DNA of 8,433 nucleotides from Flavobacteriaceae bacterium (GCA_016763215.1 JAESUF010000197.1:1-8433), one strand, 5' to 3'. Shown: positions 1 to 8,139, counted from the first letter of the stretch. The notes: generated by a model from the sequence alone, not told the origin. Program-made: numbers and translations.

Positions 1-30
1 ATCAATCAGACAAAAACTAAAAGTGTAATT

Positions 31-486
31 ATGAACACATTAAGATACAAAACAGTATCGGCAAACAAAGCTACCGTTAATAAGGAGTGGGTTTTAGTTG
101 ATGCGGACGGGCAAACGTTGGGTCGTCTAGCTTCTAGAGTAGCAAAGCTAATTAGAGGTAAACACAAACCAAACTTTACTCCTCACGTAGATTGTGGAGA
201 TAACGTGGTTATTATCAACGCAGAAAAAATTACCCTAACTGGAAAAAAGTGGACAGATAAGTCTTACATCCGTCACACAGGATATCCAGGAGGTCAGAGA
301 TCGTTAACTGCAACAGAAATGTTTGAAAAAGACCCTACTAGATTAGTAGAGAAAGCAGTAAAAGGGATGTTACCAAAAAACAAATTAGGTAGCGCTTTAT
401 ACAGAAATTTATATGTATACGCTGGAGGTGAGCATAAACATAATGCCCAAAACCCAAAAGCTATTAACTTAAACGATCTTAAATAA
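31..486 (+). CDS. rplM: 50S ribosomal protein L13 (uL13)
   Basis: This is a structural protein of the large ribosomal subunit, an early-assembling 23S rRNA binder. The 151-residue product is slightly longer than E. coli L13 (142). It shows the family core: an N-terminal WVLVDADGQTLGRLAS block (residues 20-35), RGKHKPNFTPH (42-52), YPGGQRS (85-91), and the diagnostic KGMLPKNKLG (111-120) followed by YAGGEHKH (130-137). The ATG at 31 is the only start that leaves the N-terminal strand intact. No Shine-Dalgarno precedes it, only an A-rich stretch. Its TAA overlaps the rpsI ATG by one base (TAATG), so the two are surely co-transcribed and probably translationally coupled. The promoter and any leader lie upstream of the window. 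A Bacteroidia-type L13 leader RNA has, as I recall, been described, but 30 bases are too few to test for it here. Confidence 0.98.
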   Translation: MNTLRYKTVSANKATVNKEWVLVDADGQTLGRLASRVAKLIRGKHKPNFTPHVDCGDNVVIINAEKITLTGKKWTDKSYIRHTGYPGGQRSLTATEMFEKDPTRLVEKAVKGMLPKNKLGSALYRNLYVYAGGEHKHNAQNPKAINLNDLK

Positions 487-872
487 TGGAAACAGTACAC
501 AAAATAGGTAGAAGAAAAACGGCTGTTGCACGTATTTATGTTTCTGAAGGAAAAGGAAACATTACTGTCAACAAAAGAGATTTCAAAAATTACTTTACAA
601 CTCCTACTTTACAATACAAAGTACAACAACCTTTAATGTTAACTGAGAATTTAACTTCTTTCGATATTAAAGTAAATGTATACGGTGGTGGAGTTACTGG
701 TCAGGCTGAAGCAATTCGTTTAGCTATCACCAGAGTTCTTGTATCTTTAAATGAAGAGCATAGAGCAGTTTTAAAACCAGAAGGATTATTAACTCGTGAC
801 CCAAGAATGGTTGAGCGTAAGAAATTTGGTCAGAAGAAAGCTCGTAAGAAATTCCAGTTCTCTAAACGTTAA
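486..872 (+). CDS. rpsI: 30S ribosomal protein S9 (uS9)
   Basis: This is a small-subunit protein of the 30S head whose C-terminal tail reaches toward the P-site tRNA. The product has 128 residues, close to the E. coli length (130). It begins with the typical HKIGRRKTAVARIY (5-18). It carries the S9 signature GGGVTGQAEAIRLAITRVL (67-85) and ends in the highly basic tail RKKFGQKKARKKFQFSKR (111-128), including the conserved terminal Lys-Arg. The start codon overlaps the rplM stop by one base, which fixes the start. The rplM-rpsI pairing is conserved across most bacteria and reflects coordinated 50S/30S protein supply. After the stop there is a 143-bp spacer before rpsB. It has no T-tract terminator, so read-through into rpsB-tsf is likely. 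Confidence 0.98.
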   Translation: METVHKIGRRKTAVARIYVSEGKGNITVNKRDFKNYFTTPTLQYKVQQPLMLTENLTSFDIKVNVYGGGVTGQAEAIRLAITRVLVSLNEEHRAVLKPEGLLTRDPRMVERKKFGQKKARKKFQFSKR

Positions 873-1015
873 TTGTATCCTGAATTTATTTCAGAAACAA
901 TTTCAAAAACTAGAGTACTGTTATCAATTATTAATAACAGTTTAGCATCTAAATGTGTAAGATTCGAAAGACTACTTGCACATTGCTATAAACAGAAAGT
1001 AAACACATTTTTAAA
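873..1015 (+). promoter_or_regulatory. Candidate rpsB leader with two perfect inverted repeats
   Basis: This 143-bp AT-rich spacer between rpsI and rpsB has no open frame worth calling. It contains two perfect 8-bp inverted repeats. ACTGTTAT (917-924) pairs with ATAACAGT (934-941) across a 9-nt loop. AAATGTGT (951-958) pairs with ACACATTT (1003-1010) across 44 nt, ending 5 nt before the rpsB ATG. No T-tract follows the first hairpin, so it is not a classic intrinsic terminator. No TAnnTTTG promoter element is visible here. In E. coli, S2 represses rpsB-tsf through a structured 5' UTR, and by analogy this could be an S2-binding leader. That is inference: in DNA this AT-rich, one such repeat could occur by chance. 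Confidence 0.4.
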
Positions 1016-1864
1016 ATGGCAAAAGTAAACATTAAAGAATTATTAGACAGCGGAGTACACTTCGGTCACTTGACTAGAAAGTGGGATCCAAACATGGCGC
1101 CTTACATCTACACAGAACGTAATGGTGTTCATATTATTGACTTATACAAAACAGCAGCAAAAATAGGAGACGCTTCTGAAGCTTTGAAGAAAATTGCAAA
1201 CTCAGGAAGAAAAATTTTATTTGTAGCTACTAAAAAGCAAGCAAAAGACATTGTAGCTGAAAAAGCTGGAAATGTAAATATGCCTTACATCACTGAAAGA
1301 TGGCCTGGAGGTATGTTAACAAACTTTGTTACTATCAGAAAAGCAGTTAAGAAAATGACTACTATTGATAGAATGAAGCTAGATGGTTCTTTTGACGCTT
1401 TATCTAAAAGAGAAAAATTACAAATCAACCGTCAGAGAGAAAAGTTAGAAAAGAATTTAGGTTCTATTTCTGAAATGACTCGCTTACCTGGTGCAGTTTT
1501 TATCGTTGATATTAAAAAAGAACACATTGCAATCGCTGAAGCTCAAAAATTGAACATTCCAATTTTTGCAATGGTTGATACAAACTCAGATCCAAGAGCT
1601 GTTGATTTTGTAATTCCATCTAATGATGACGCTTCTAAATCTATTGATAAAGTTTTAAGTTATATCACTGATGGTATTGCTGAAGGTTTAGCTGAAAGAA
1701 AGGCTGAAAAAGAAAAAACTACAAAACCAGAAAAAGAAGTTGCACCAGCAAAAAAAGCTGAGAAAGTAGCTGAAGCTCCTGAAGTAGTTAAAACTGCTGA
1801 AGCTCCTGTTGAAACACCTGTTGAAACAAAAGCAACAACTGAAGAAGTAAAAGAAGAAAAGTAA
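1016..1864 (+). CDS. rpsB: 30S ribosomal protein S2 (uS2) with long low-complexity C-terminal tail
   Basis: This is a late-assembling 30S protein that sits between the head and body and, in E. coli, helps dock S1. The 282-residue product has the full S2 core: GVHFGHLTRKWDPNMAPYIY (13-32), HIIDLYKT (39-46), the RWPGGMLTNF block (95-104), the coiled-coil insert (about 115-150), RLPGAVFIVD (156-165) and NIPIFAMVDTNSDPR (180-194). From about residue 226 it continues as a Lys/Glu/Ala/Pro-rich, presumably disordered tail of some 57 residues, making it about 40 residues longer than E. coli S2 (241). The tail DNA contains direct repeats (see 1769-1828). The ATG at 1016 immediately precedes the AKVNIKELLDSGVHFG core and is preceded by TTTTTAAA, with no Shine-Dalgarno. 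tsf follows 54 bp downstream, the classical rpsB-tsf pair. Expression may be autoregulated through the preceding spacer. Confidence 0.98.
   Translation: MAKVNIKELLDSGVHFGHLTRKWDPNMAPYIYTERNGVHIIDLYKTAAKIGDASEALKKIANSGRKILFVATKKQAKDIVAEKAGNVNMPYITERWPGGMLTNFVTIRKAVKKMTTIDRMKLDGSFDALSKREKLQINRQREKLEKNLGSISEMTRLPGAVFIVDIKKEHIAIAEAQKLNIPIFAMVDTNSDPRAVDFVIPSNDDASKSIDKVLSYITDGIAEGLAERKAEKEKTTKPEKEVAPAKKAEKVAEAPEVVKTAEAPVETPVETKATTEEVKEEK
1769..1808 (+). repeat. 13-bp direct repeat inside the rpsB tail
   Basis: GCTGAAGCTCCTG occurs at 1769-1781 and again at 1796-1808, a 27-bp period. It stays in frame, so both copies encode Ala-Glu-Ala-Pro. It lies in the low-complexity C-terminal extension of S2 and suggests that the tail expanded by in-frame duplication. 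Confidence 0.85.
1805..1828 (+). repeat. Perfect 12-bp tandem duplication in the rpsB tail
   Basis: CCTGTTGAAACA is present twice head to tail (1805-1816 and 1817-1828), encoding Pro-Val-Glu-Thr twice. The 12-bp unit keeps the reading frame, so copy number could change without disrupting S2. The identical copies point to recent slippage or duplication. Confidence 0.9.
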
Positions 1865-1918
1865 GAATAACGTGTATAATCGTTCATTCGTTTAAACACA
1901 ACAATAAATAAAAAGAAA

Positions 1919-2740
1919 ATGGTTAAGATAACCGCTGCAGACGTAAAAAAGCTTAGAGAAATTACTGGTGCTGGAATGATGGATTGCAAAAAGGCATTAG
2001 TTGAAGCAGAAGGAGACTTTGATAAAGCAATTGAAGTCTTACGTAAAAAAGGTCAGAAAGTAGCTGCTAAAAGAGCCGATAGAGAATCTACGGAAGGAGC
2101 TGCAATAGCTAAAGTAAATGATAGCAACACTATTGGTGTGTCTATCGTTTTAGGTTGTGAAACTGATTTTGTTGGAAAAAACGAAAGTTTTGTAACCTTA
2201 GCACATGAATTAGCTGACGTAGCATTAAACTGTACGTCTAAAGAAGAATTTTTAGCTGCTAATTTTAATGGAATGACTGTTGCTGAGAAATTAATTGAGC
2301 AAACTGGAGTTATTGGTGAGAAATTAGGCATCAATGCTTTTGAAAAAGTTGAAGCTCCATTTGTTGGTTTTTACATTCATGCCGGTAATAAGATAGCAAC
2401 AATTGTTGGTTTATCTGCAGGTGTTGAAGGTGCTGCTGTAGTTGCTAAAGATGTGGCTATGCAAGCTGCTGCAATGAACCCAATTGCTTTAAACGAAGAA
2501 GGAGTTGATGCTTCTATCATCGAAAAAGAAATTGAAATTGCAAAAGATGTATTAAGAGCAGAAGGAAAACCAGAAGCTATGTTAGAAAACATTGCCAAAG
2601 GAAAAATCAAACGTTTCTTTAAAGACAACACTTTAGTAAATCAAGCTTTTATTAAAGACAACAAACAAAGCATTACTCAATATGTAAAAACTATTGGAGA
2701 TGTTAATGTTACTGATTTTAAACGTGTTGCTCTAGGATAA
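1919..2740 (+). CDS. tsf: Translation elongation factor Ts (EF-Ts)
   Basis: This cytoplasmic guanine-nucleotide exchange factor releases GDP from EF-Tu. The 273-residue product is full length compared with E. coli (283). Residues 1-50 form the UBA-like N-terminal domain with the signature LREITGAGMMDCKKAL (12-27). The EF-Tu-contacting motif is TDFVGKN (82-88), where Asp83 and Phe84 correspond to the pair that displaces the Mg2+ region of EF-Tu. The usual Ala after TDFV is Gly86 here. The repeated core subdomains follow, and the segment EKEIEIAKDVLRAEGKPEAM (202-221) with KIKRFFKDNTLVNQAF (229-244) matches the coiled-coil and C-terminal region. The start at 1919 is fixed by the conserved MVKITAADVKKLRE N-terminus. 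It is preceded by an A-rich tract without Shine-Dalgarno. The 54-bp gap from rpsB holds no convincing terminator or promoter. A strong terminator closes the unit downstream. Confidence 0.98.
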   Translation: MVKITAADVKKLREITGAGMMDCKKALVEAEGDFDKAIEVLRKKGQKVAAKRADRESTEGAAIAKVNDSNTIGVSIVLGCETDFVGKNESFVTLAHELADVALNCTSKEEFLAANFNGMTVAEKLIEQTGVIGEKLGINAFEKVEAPFVGFYIHAGNKIATIVGLSAGVEGAAVVAKDVAMQAAAMNPIALNEEGVDASIIEKEIEIAKDVLRAEGKPEAMLENIAKGKIKRFFKDNTLVNQAFIKDNKQSITQYVKTIGDVNVTDFKRVALG

Positions 2741-2743
2741 TTT

Positions 2744-2764
2744 ATTCTGAAAAAAAATCAGAAT
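2744..2764 (+). other. Perfect 7-bp hairpin with A7 loop after tsf
   Basis: ATTCTGA (2744-2750) pairs perfectly with TCAGAAT (2758-2764) around a loop of seven A residues. It begins 3 nt after the tsf stop and ends 4 nt before the A-tract of the terminator at 2769-2800. It has no U-tract of its own. It may protect the mRNA 3' end, help ribosome clearance or pause polymerase ahead of the terminator; this role is inferred. Confidence 0.6.
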
Positions 2765-2768
2765 CTAT

Positions 2769-3546
<778 letters not shown>

Positions 3547-3561
3547 AAATACGTTCTAATT

Positions 3562-4116
3562 ATGAATGAAGAAATTGAATTTATCGTTGATTCAACTAAA
3601 GAGCAAATGCAAAATGCAATTGATCATTTAGTGAAAGAATTAAGAAGTATTAGAGCAGGAAAAGCTTCTCCTTCTATGCTAACAAACATTATGGTAGATT
3701 ATTATGGTACACAAACTCCATTGAGTCAAGTGGCCAACGTAAATACTCCAGATGCAAGAACCATTAGTATTCAGCCTTGGGAAAAGCAAATGCTACAAGA
3801 AATTGAAAAAGCGATTATGATTGCCAATATTGGTTTTAACCCAATGAATAATGGTGATAACATTATTATCAATGTTCCTCCATTAACTGAAGAAAGAAGG
3901 AGAGATCTCGCAAAACAAGCAAAGGCTGAAACTGAACACGCTAAGGTTGGCGTACGTAATTCAAGGAAAGATGCCAACAATGAGATAAAAAAACTCGAGG
4001 TTTCTGACGACCTGAAAAAAAACACTGAAGCTGAAATTCAAGAATTAACCAATTCTTACGTAAAAAAATCAGAGGACCTTTTTACAGTAAAAGAAAAAGA
4101 GATAATGACTGTATAA
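3562..4116 (+). CDS. frr: Ribosome recycling factor (RRF)
   Basis: RRF splits post-termination ribosomes together with EF-G. The 184-residue product is essentially the same length as E. coli RRF (185). It has the expected two domains. The three-helix bundle includes ELRSIRAGKASPSML (26-40) at the N-terminus and LTEERRRDLAK (108-118) plus VRNSRKDAN (131-139) at the C-terminus. Domain II (about 42-104) contains VDYYGTQTPL (45-54) and SIQPWEKQMLQEIEKAI (69-85). Arg132 aligns with the functionally critical Arg132 of the E. coli protein. The ATG at 3562 lies 15 bp after the pyrH stop with no promoter between, so it is expressed with pyrH. No Shine-Dalgarno is present (ACGTTCTAATT precedes the start). 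A 97-bp gap follows before the transporter gene. Confidence 0.98.
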   Translation: MNEEIEFIVDSTKEQMQNAIDHLVKELRSIRAGKASPSMLTNIMVDYYGTQTPLSQVANVNTPDARTISIQPWEKQMLQEIEKAIMIANIGFNPMNNGDNIIINVPPLTEERRRDLAKQAKAETEHAKVGVRNSRKDANNEIKKLEVSDDLKKNTEAEIQELTNSYVKKSEDLFTVKEKEIMTV

Positions 4117-4137
4117 AATTAATTATCTACTATTTAA

Positions 4138-4167
4138 AAAAGGGGCTTCTTTTACACTCTTTTTTTT
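4138..4167 (+). terminator. Possible weak terminator after frr
   Basis: AAAAG (4138-4142) can pair with CTTTT (4149-4153), plus a G-U pair, around a GGCT loop. An uninterrupted T8 run (4160-4167) follows six bases later. The stem is short and A/T-rich and the T-tract is displaced, so termination would be inefficient at best. It fits the boundary between pyrH-frr and the separately promoted transporter gene. Confidence 0.3.
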
Positions 4168-4191
4168 CATCTTCCTATAAAGTCAAATAAT

Positions 4192-4199
4192 TACCTTTA
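4192..4199 (+). promoter_or_regulatory. Possible transporter promoter, -7-like TACCTTTA
   Basis: TACCTTTA matches seven of eight positions of the Bacteroidota -7 consensus TAnnTTTG, counting the two free ones, with A instead of the final G. It ends 14 bp before the ATG at 4214, nearly the same geometry as at pyrH. No TTG is found about 20 bp upstream, where the sequence is pyrimidine-rich after the T8 run. Expression could also come from pyrH-frr read-through. Confidence 0.4.
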
Positions 4200-4213
4200 C
4201 AAAAATTTATTGA

Positions 4214-6592
4214 ATGGATTTCTGGACAAGAGTATCAAGAGTTATCTTAAGAAATAGATACCTGATTCTTATTCTAATAGCTGGTTTTACTGCATTCTTA
4301 GTAACGCAGATGAAGCATATGAGATTTTCATATACTGAGGCGAATCTACTTCCAGAAAATCACGAAGTAAATCTACAATACAATCAGTTTTTAAAAATCT
4401 TTGGAGAAGAAGGAAATTTGATTATTCTTGGTGTAAAAGATTCTACCATTTTTACTCCTAAAAAATTCAATGCTTGGAATCGACTTGCTAAATCATTCGA
4501 TTCTATAGAAGAAGTTGAGTTTACATTATCTATTGCTGACGTAAAAAAATTAAAAGCCGACAGAAAAAATAGAAAATTCATTCTGGAGCCTCTATACAAA
4601 GAGCTACCAAAGACTAAAGTTGAGGTAAACGCAATTAAAAAACAGTTATTTGAAAAACTCCCTTTCTATGACAACTTACTTTACAATAAGGAAACTGGAA
4701 CTATTCAGACGGCCATTTATATTAAAAAGAAGATTGTAAATACTCCAGACAGAAAAGCTTTTGTTTTTGATCGTTTACAGCCTATTATACAACAGTTTGA
4801 GAAAGATAACAATTTAGACGTTAGAGTTTCTGGAATGCCCTATATAAGAACTGTGAATTCACAGAATATTGTTGATGAAATTAGCCTTTTCGTCGGTGGT
4901 GCATTAGGAATAACAGCGATTATATTCTTCTTCTTTTTTCGTTCTTTCAGAGCCACGTTTATAACACTATTGGTTGTAATAGTTGGTGTCACTTGGGCTT
5001 TTGGGTTTATCGGTCTTTTGGGATATGAAATTACTGTTCTTACAGCATTGATTCCCCCCTTAATTATTGTCATTGGAGTTCCAAATGCTGTTTTTCTTAT
5101 TAATAAATACCAACAAGAGATAAAGCAACACGGAATTCAAGCAAAAGCACTGCAACGTGTTATTTCTAAAGTTGGAAATGCCACATTAATGACAAACCTT
5201 ACAACAGCTTCAGGTTTCGCAACCTTTGTTTTTGTAAAAAGTCAGTTGCTAAGAGAGTTTGGAATTTTGGCATCAATCAATATTATTAGCATTTTCATTT
5301 TAGCGCTACTTATTATTCCTATCATTTATAGTTTTATGCCTCCGCCAAAAGAGAAACATTTAAATCATCTAGAAAGAAGATGGATGGAAAATGTGGTCAA
5401 TTGGATGGAGAAAACAGTGAAAAAACAAAGAATCACCGTTTATATAACCACAGTTATTGTTATAATTTTAGGAATTATTGGGTTGTATCAAATCCGAGTA
5501 TCGGGGAGTTTAATTGAAGACATGCCTAAAAGCAAAGCTTTTTATAAGGATATAAAATTCTTTGAAGAAGAGTTTGGAGGAATTATGCCCTTAGAAATTC
5601 TGATAGACACAAAGAAAGAAAAAGGTGTGATGAAGCTTTCCACTTTAAAAAGAATGGAAAAAATAAATGAAACTATTGAAACATTTCCAGAACTTTCAAA
5701 ACCTATCTCCATTGTTAACCTCGTAAAATACTCTAAACAAGCCTATTACAACGGAAACCCGAAATATTATCAACTTCCATCCTCTCAAGAACAGAGTTAT
5801 ATTTTTGCTTATACCAAGAATTCTGACGGGAATTCTAATATGCTCAGTAATTTTGTAGATTCAACAGGTAGATATGCCCGAATAACAACTTTTATGAAGG
5901 ATATCGGAACCGATAAGATGGACGATATCCAAGAACGATTGCAGCAAGTTGTAAAAAAAGAATTTCCTAAAGAGCGGTTTAATGTCACATTTACAGGAAA
6001 GGCATTGGTCTTTTTAAAAGGGACTAATTATTTAATTAGCAATCTTGTTTTTTCTTTATCATTAGCCATTATCTTAATCTCTTTATTTATGGCATGGATG
6101 TTCAGGTCATTCAAAATGATTCTGATTTCTATTATTCCAAATATGTTGCCATTGTTAATTACTGCTGGGTTAATGGGATTTTTTGACATCCCAATTAAGC
6201 CTTCAACAATTTTGGTATTTAGTATTGCTTTCGGAATTTCAGTAGATGACACTATTCATTTTTTAGCAAAATATCGCCAAGAATTGATTGCCAACAATTG
6301 GGAAATAAGAAAATCCGTTTATGCTGCTTTAAGAGAAACAGGAGTAAGTATGTTTTATACTTCAATTGTACTATTCTTCGGATTTTTAGTATTTACTGTT
6401 TCAAGTTTTGGAGGGACTATTGCTTTAGGGGGACTGGTCTCTATCACCTTGCTTTTTGCAATGGTTTCTAATCTTTTATTATTGCCTTCTTTGTTACTTA
6501 CTTTTGAAGATAAAATTGCGAATAAGAACGTAATTAAAGAGCCTTCTATTAAGATTATACCACAAGAAGAACACGGGGGAAATTTAGATTAG
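4214..6592 (+). CDS. RND-superfamily (MMPL-type) predicted inner-membrane exporter
   Basis: This 792-residue polytopic protein has the duplicated 1+5 / 1+5 RND plan. TM1 is at about 16-33, followed by a periplasmic loop (about 34-220). TM2-6 lie in about 224-242, 247-264, 272-296, 327-345 and 354-374. TM7 is at about 407-424, followed by a second large loop (about 425-608). TM8-12 lie in about 611-630, 636-656, 661-683, 712-729 and 737-763. TM10 carries GISVDDTIHFLAKYRQE (674-690), the acidic motif typical of MMPL/COG1033 exporters and presumably the proton-relay site. The aligned part of TM4 reads GVPNAVFLINKY (288-299), with Pro290/Asn291 in place of Asp678/Asp679. RND proteins use proton (or ion) gradients to move lipids or other hydrophobic compounds; the substrate cannot be read from sequence. 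No adaptor or outer-membrane channel gene is adjacent. The ATG at 4214 gives the expected short cytoplasmic N-terminus. Confidence 0.9.
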   Translation: MDFWTRVSRVILRNRYLILILIAGFTAFLVTQMKHMRFSYTEANLLPENHEVNLQYNQFLKIFGEEGNLIILGVKDSTIFTPKKFNAWNRLAKSFDSIEEVEFTLSIADVKKLKADRKNRKFILEPLYKELPKTKVEVNAIKKQLFEKLPFYDNLLYNKETGTIQTAIYIKKKIVNTPDRKAFVFDRLQPIIQQFEKDNNLDVRVSGMPYIRTVNSQNIVDEISLFVGGALGITAIIFFFFFRSFRATFITLLVVIVGVTWAFGFIGLLGYEITVLTALIPPLIIVIGVPNAVFLINKYQQEIKQHGIQAKALQRVISKVGNATLMTNLTTASGFATFVFVKSQLLREFGILASINIISIFILALLIIPIIYSFMPPPKEKHLNHLERRWMENVVNWMEKTVKKQRITVYITTVIVIILGIIGLYQIRVSGSLIEDMPKSKAFYKDIKFFEEEFGGIMPLEILIDTKKEKGVMKLSTLKRMEKINETIETFPELSKPISIVNLVKYSKQAYYNGNPKYYQLPSSQEQSYIFAYTKNSDGNSNMLSNFVDSTGRYARITTFMKDIGTDKMDDIQERLQQVVKKEFPKERFNVTFTGKALVFLKGTNYLISNLVFSLSLAIILISLFMAWMFRSFKMILISIIPNMLPLLITAGLMGFFDIPIKPSTILVFSIAFGISVDDTIHFLAKYRQELIANNWEIRKSVYAALRETGVSMFYTSIVLFFGFLVFTVSSFGGTIALGGLVSITLLFAMVSNLLLLPSLLLTFEDKIANKNVIKEPSIKIIPQEEHGGNLD

Positions 6593-6622
6593 GCGTTCTT
6601 ACAGGAATCAACCTTATATTCA

Positions 6623-6653
6623 TTGTCCATTTTACTTCAATAAAGTATCTTTG
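6623..6653 (+). promoter_or_regulatory. asnS promoter, TTG-20 bp-TATCTTTG
   Basis: A TTG (6623-6625) is followed, after a 20-bp spacer, by TATCTTTG (6646-6653), an exact match to the Bacteroidota -7 consensus TAnnTTTG. This is the best promoter in the window. The transcript should start about 6659-6662, leaving a leader of some 30-35 nt. The G of the element is also the first base of the longest possible asnS frame (GTG at 6653), so that start would be excluded from the mRNA. Confidence 0.75.
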
Positions 6654-6694
6654 TGGCTTCGTTTCGTAGATACAAACAAAATCAATTTTTGATG

Positions 6695-8128
6695 ATGAAA
6701 ACTAGTAGTGTTGCCGAATTATTACAATCGGATTTATTTTTACAGGAAGTTTCTTTAAAAGGATTGGTAAGAACATTTAGAAGCAATCGTTTTATTGCTT
6801 TAAATGATGGTTCAACTATTAATAATATCCAATGTGTTGTTGATTATGAAAACACATCAGAAGAGCTTCTAAAAAGAATTACTACTGGAGCTGCTGTTAG
6901 TATCTCTGGAATATTGAAAGAGAGTCAAGGTAGAGGGCAAACCGTAGAAATTCAAGTAACTAGCTTAGAAATTCTAGGAGACTCAAATCCTGATGAATAT
7001 CCGATCCAACCTAAAAAACATAGTTTAGAGTTTCTTCGCGAGAATGCACATTTACGTGTAAGAACCAATACATTTAGCGCAGTGATGAGAGTTCGCTCTA
7101 CATTATCTTTTGCTGTACATAAATATTTTCAAGAGAACGGCTTCAACTATGTAAATACTCCTATTATTACCGGATCTGATGCAGAAGGTGCTGGTGAAAT
7201 GTTTCGAGTAACAACTTTTGAGCCAAACGAAGCTCCAAAAAATGAAGAAGGAAAGGTAGATTATTCGCAAGATTTTTTCGGAAAAGAAACCAACCTCACT
7301 GTATCTGGTCAATTAGAAGCTGAAACTTTTGCTATGGCATTGGGGAAAGTGTATACTTTTGGACCCACTTTTAGAGCTGAAAACTCAAATACAACCCGCC
7401 ATTTAGCAGAATTTTGGATGATTGAACCTGAAGTTGCATTCTGTGATTTGGATGGAAATATGGATTTGTCTGAAGATTTTCTAAAATCAGTTTTAGCCTA
7501 TGTGCTAGAAAACTGTAAAGATGACTTAGCTCTCTTAGATCAGCGATTAACTCAAGAAGAAAAAAGTAAACCTCAAGCTGAACGCAGTGATATGAGCTTG
7601 TTAGAAAAACTACGTTTTGTGGTAGATAACAATTTCAAACGTGTTAGCTATGCTGAGGCAATTGATATTTTAAGAAATTCAAAACCTAACAAAAAGAAGA
7701 AGTTTCAATTCCCTATCAATGAATGGGGAGTCGATTTACAATCTGAACATGAGCGGTTCTTGGTAGAGAAGCACTTTAAATGCCCAGTAATCTTATTTGA
7801 TTACCCTGCATCTATTAAAGCTTTCTATATGCGCTTAAATGATGATGGAAAAACAGTAAGGGCTATGGATGTTTTGTTTCCTGGAATTGGAGAATTTGTT
7901 GGAGGTAGTCAAAGGGAAGAACGTTTGGATGTACTAAAAGAAAAGATTCAAGCCATGGGAATTGATGAAAAAGAATTATGGTGGTATTTGGATTTACGTA
8001 AGTTTGGAACAGCAATACATTCTGGCTTTGGATTAGGGTTTGAAAGACTCGTACAATTCACTACCGGAATGGGGAATATTAGAGATGTTATCCCTTTTCC
8101 AAGAACTCCTCAAAATGCTGATTTTTAA
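6695..8128 (+). CDS. asnS: Asparaginyl-tRNA synthetase
   Basis: This class IIb cytoplasmic enzyme charges tRNA-Asn with asparagine. The 477-residue product is near the E. coli length (466). Residues about 18-100 are the N-terminal OB-fold that reads the anticodon ([19 protein letters not shown]). The catalytic domain shows motif 1 ending near [17 protein letters not shown] (154-170), motif 2 with FRAE (226-229) and [12 protein letters not shown] (235-246), and motif 3 GFGLGFERL (444-452). The terminal IPFPRTP (466-472) is typical of AsnRS/AspRS relatives. I chose the second ATG of ATGATG (6692/6695) because [10 protein letters not shown] looks like flavobacterial AsnRS; starting at 6692 would add one Met. 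A GTG at 6653 is rejected as lying in the promoter. The gene implies direct asparaginylation of tRNA rather than sole reliance on the transamidation route. rpoN starts 24 bp downstream. Confidence 0.97.
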   Translation: MKTSSVAELLQSDLFLQEVSLKGLVRTFRSNRFIALNDGSTINNIQCVVDYENTSEELLKRITTGAAVSISGILKESQGRGQTVEIQVTSLEILGDSNPDEYPIQPKKHSLEFLRENAHLRVRTNTFSAVMRVRSTLSFAVHKYFQENGFNYVNTPIITGSDAEGAGEMFRVTTFEPNEAPKNEEGKVDYSQDFFGKETNLTVSGQLEAETFAMALGKVYTFGPTFRAENSNTTRHLAEFWMIEPEVAFCDLDGNMDLSEDFLKSVLAYVLENCKDDLALLDQRLTQEEKSKPQAERSDMSLLEKLRFVVDNNFKRVSYAEAIDILRNSKPNKKKKFQFPINEWGVDLQSEHERFLVEKHFKCPVILFDYPASIKAFYMRLNDDGKTVRAMDVLFPGIGEFVGGSQREERLDVLKEKIQAMGIDEKELWWYLDLRKFGTAIHSGFGLGFERLVQFTTGMGNIRDVIPFPRTPQNADF

Positions 8129-8139
8129 TGTTCTTTTTG

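Noticed and set aside
1875..1880. TATAAT hexamer in the rpsB-tsf spacer
   Set aside because: It resembles an E. coli -10 box, but Bacteroidota housekeeping promoters use TAnnTTTG and no partner -33 is visible; such hexamers are common in AT-rich DNA.
1660..1989. Minus-strand open frame of 109 codons across the rpsB tail and tsf start
   Set aside because: It is antisense to two certain genes, its composition (Ser/Phe/Val-rich) mirrors the low-complexity S2 tail, and it has no recognisable domain or promoter.
5054..5059. C6 homopolymer in the exporter gene as a phase-variation tract
   Set aside because: Six cytosines are too few to suggest phase variation, the frame is intact, and the residues fall naturally in TM4 (Ile-Pro-Pro-Leu).
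6645..6673. Inverted repeat GTATCT...AGATAC around the asnS promoter
   Set aside because: It is only 6 bp with a 17-nt gap, and its left arm overlaps the -7 element so it would not be in the RNA. It could be a chance match; there is no independent sign of an operator.
6653..6694. Upstream GTG start for asnS (about 14 extra residues)
   Set aside because: The GTG begins with the last base of the -7 element, upstream of the expected transcription start, and the basic extension is not typical of AsnRS.
7103..7312. Other minus-strand open frames (also at 294-500, 2053-2334, 2377-2631, 3771-4025, 4384-4599, 4840-5073 and 6028-6252)
   Set aside because: All lie wholly or almost wholly inside strongly supported plus-strand genes, encode no known motif, and are shadows of AT-rich coding sequence.
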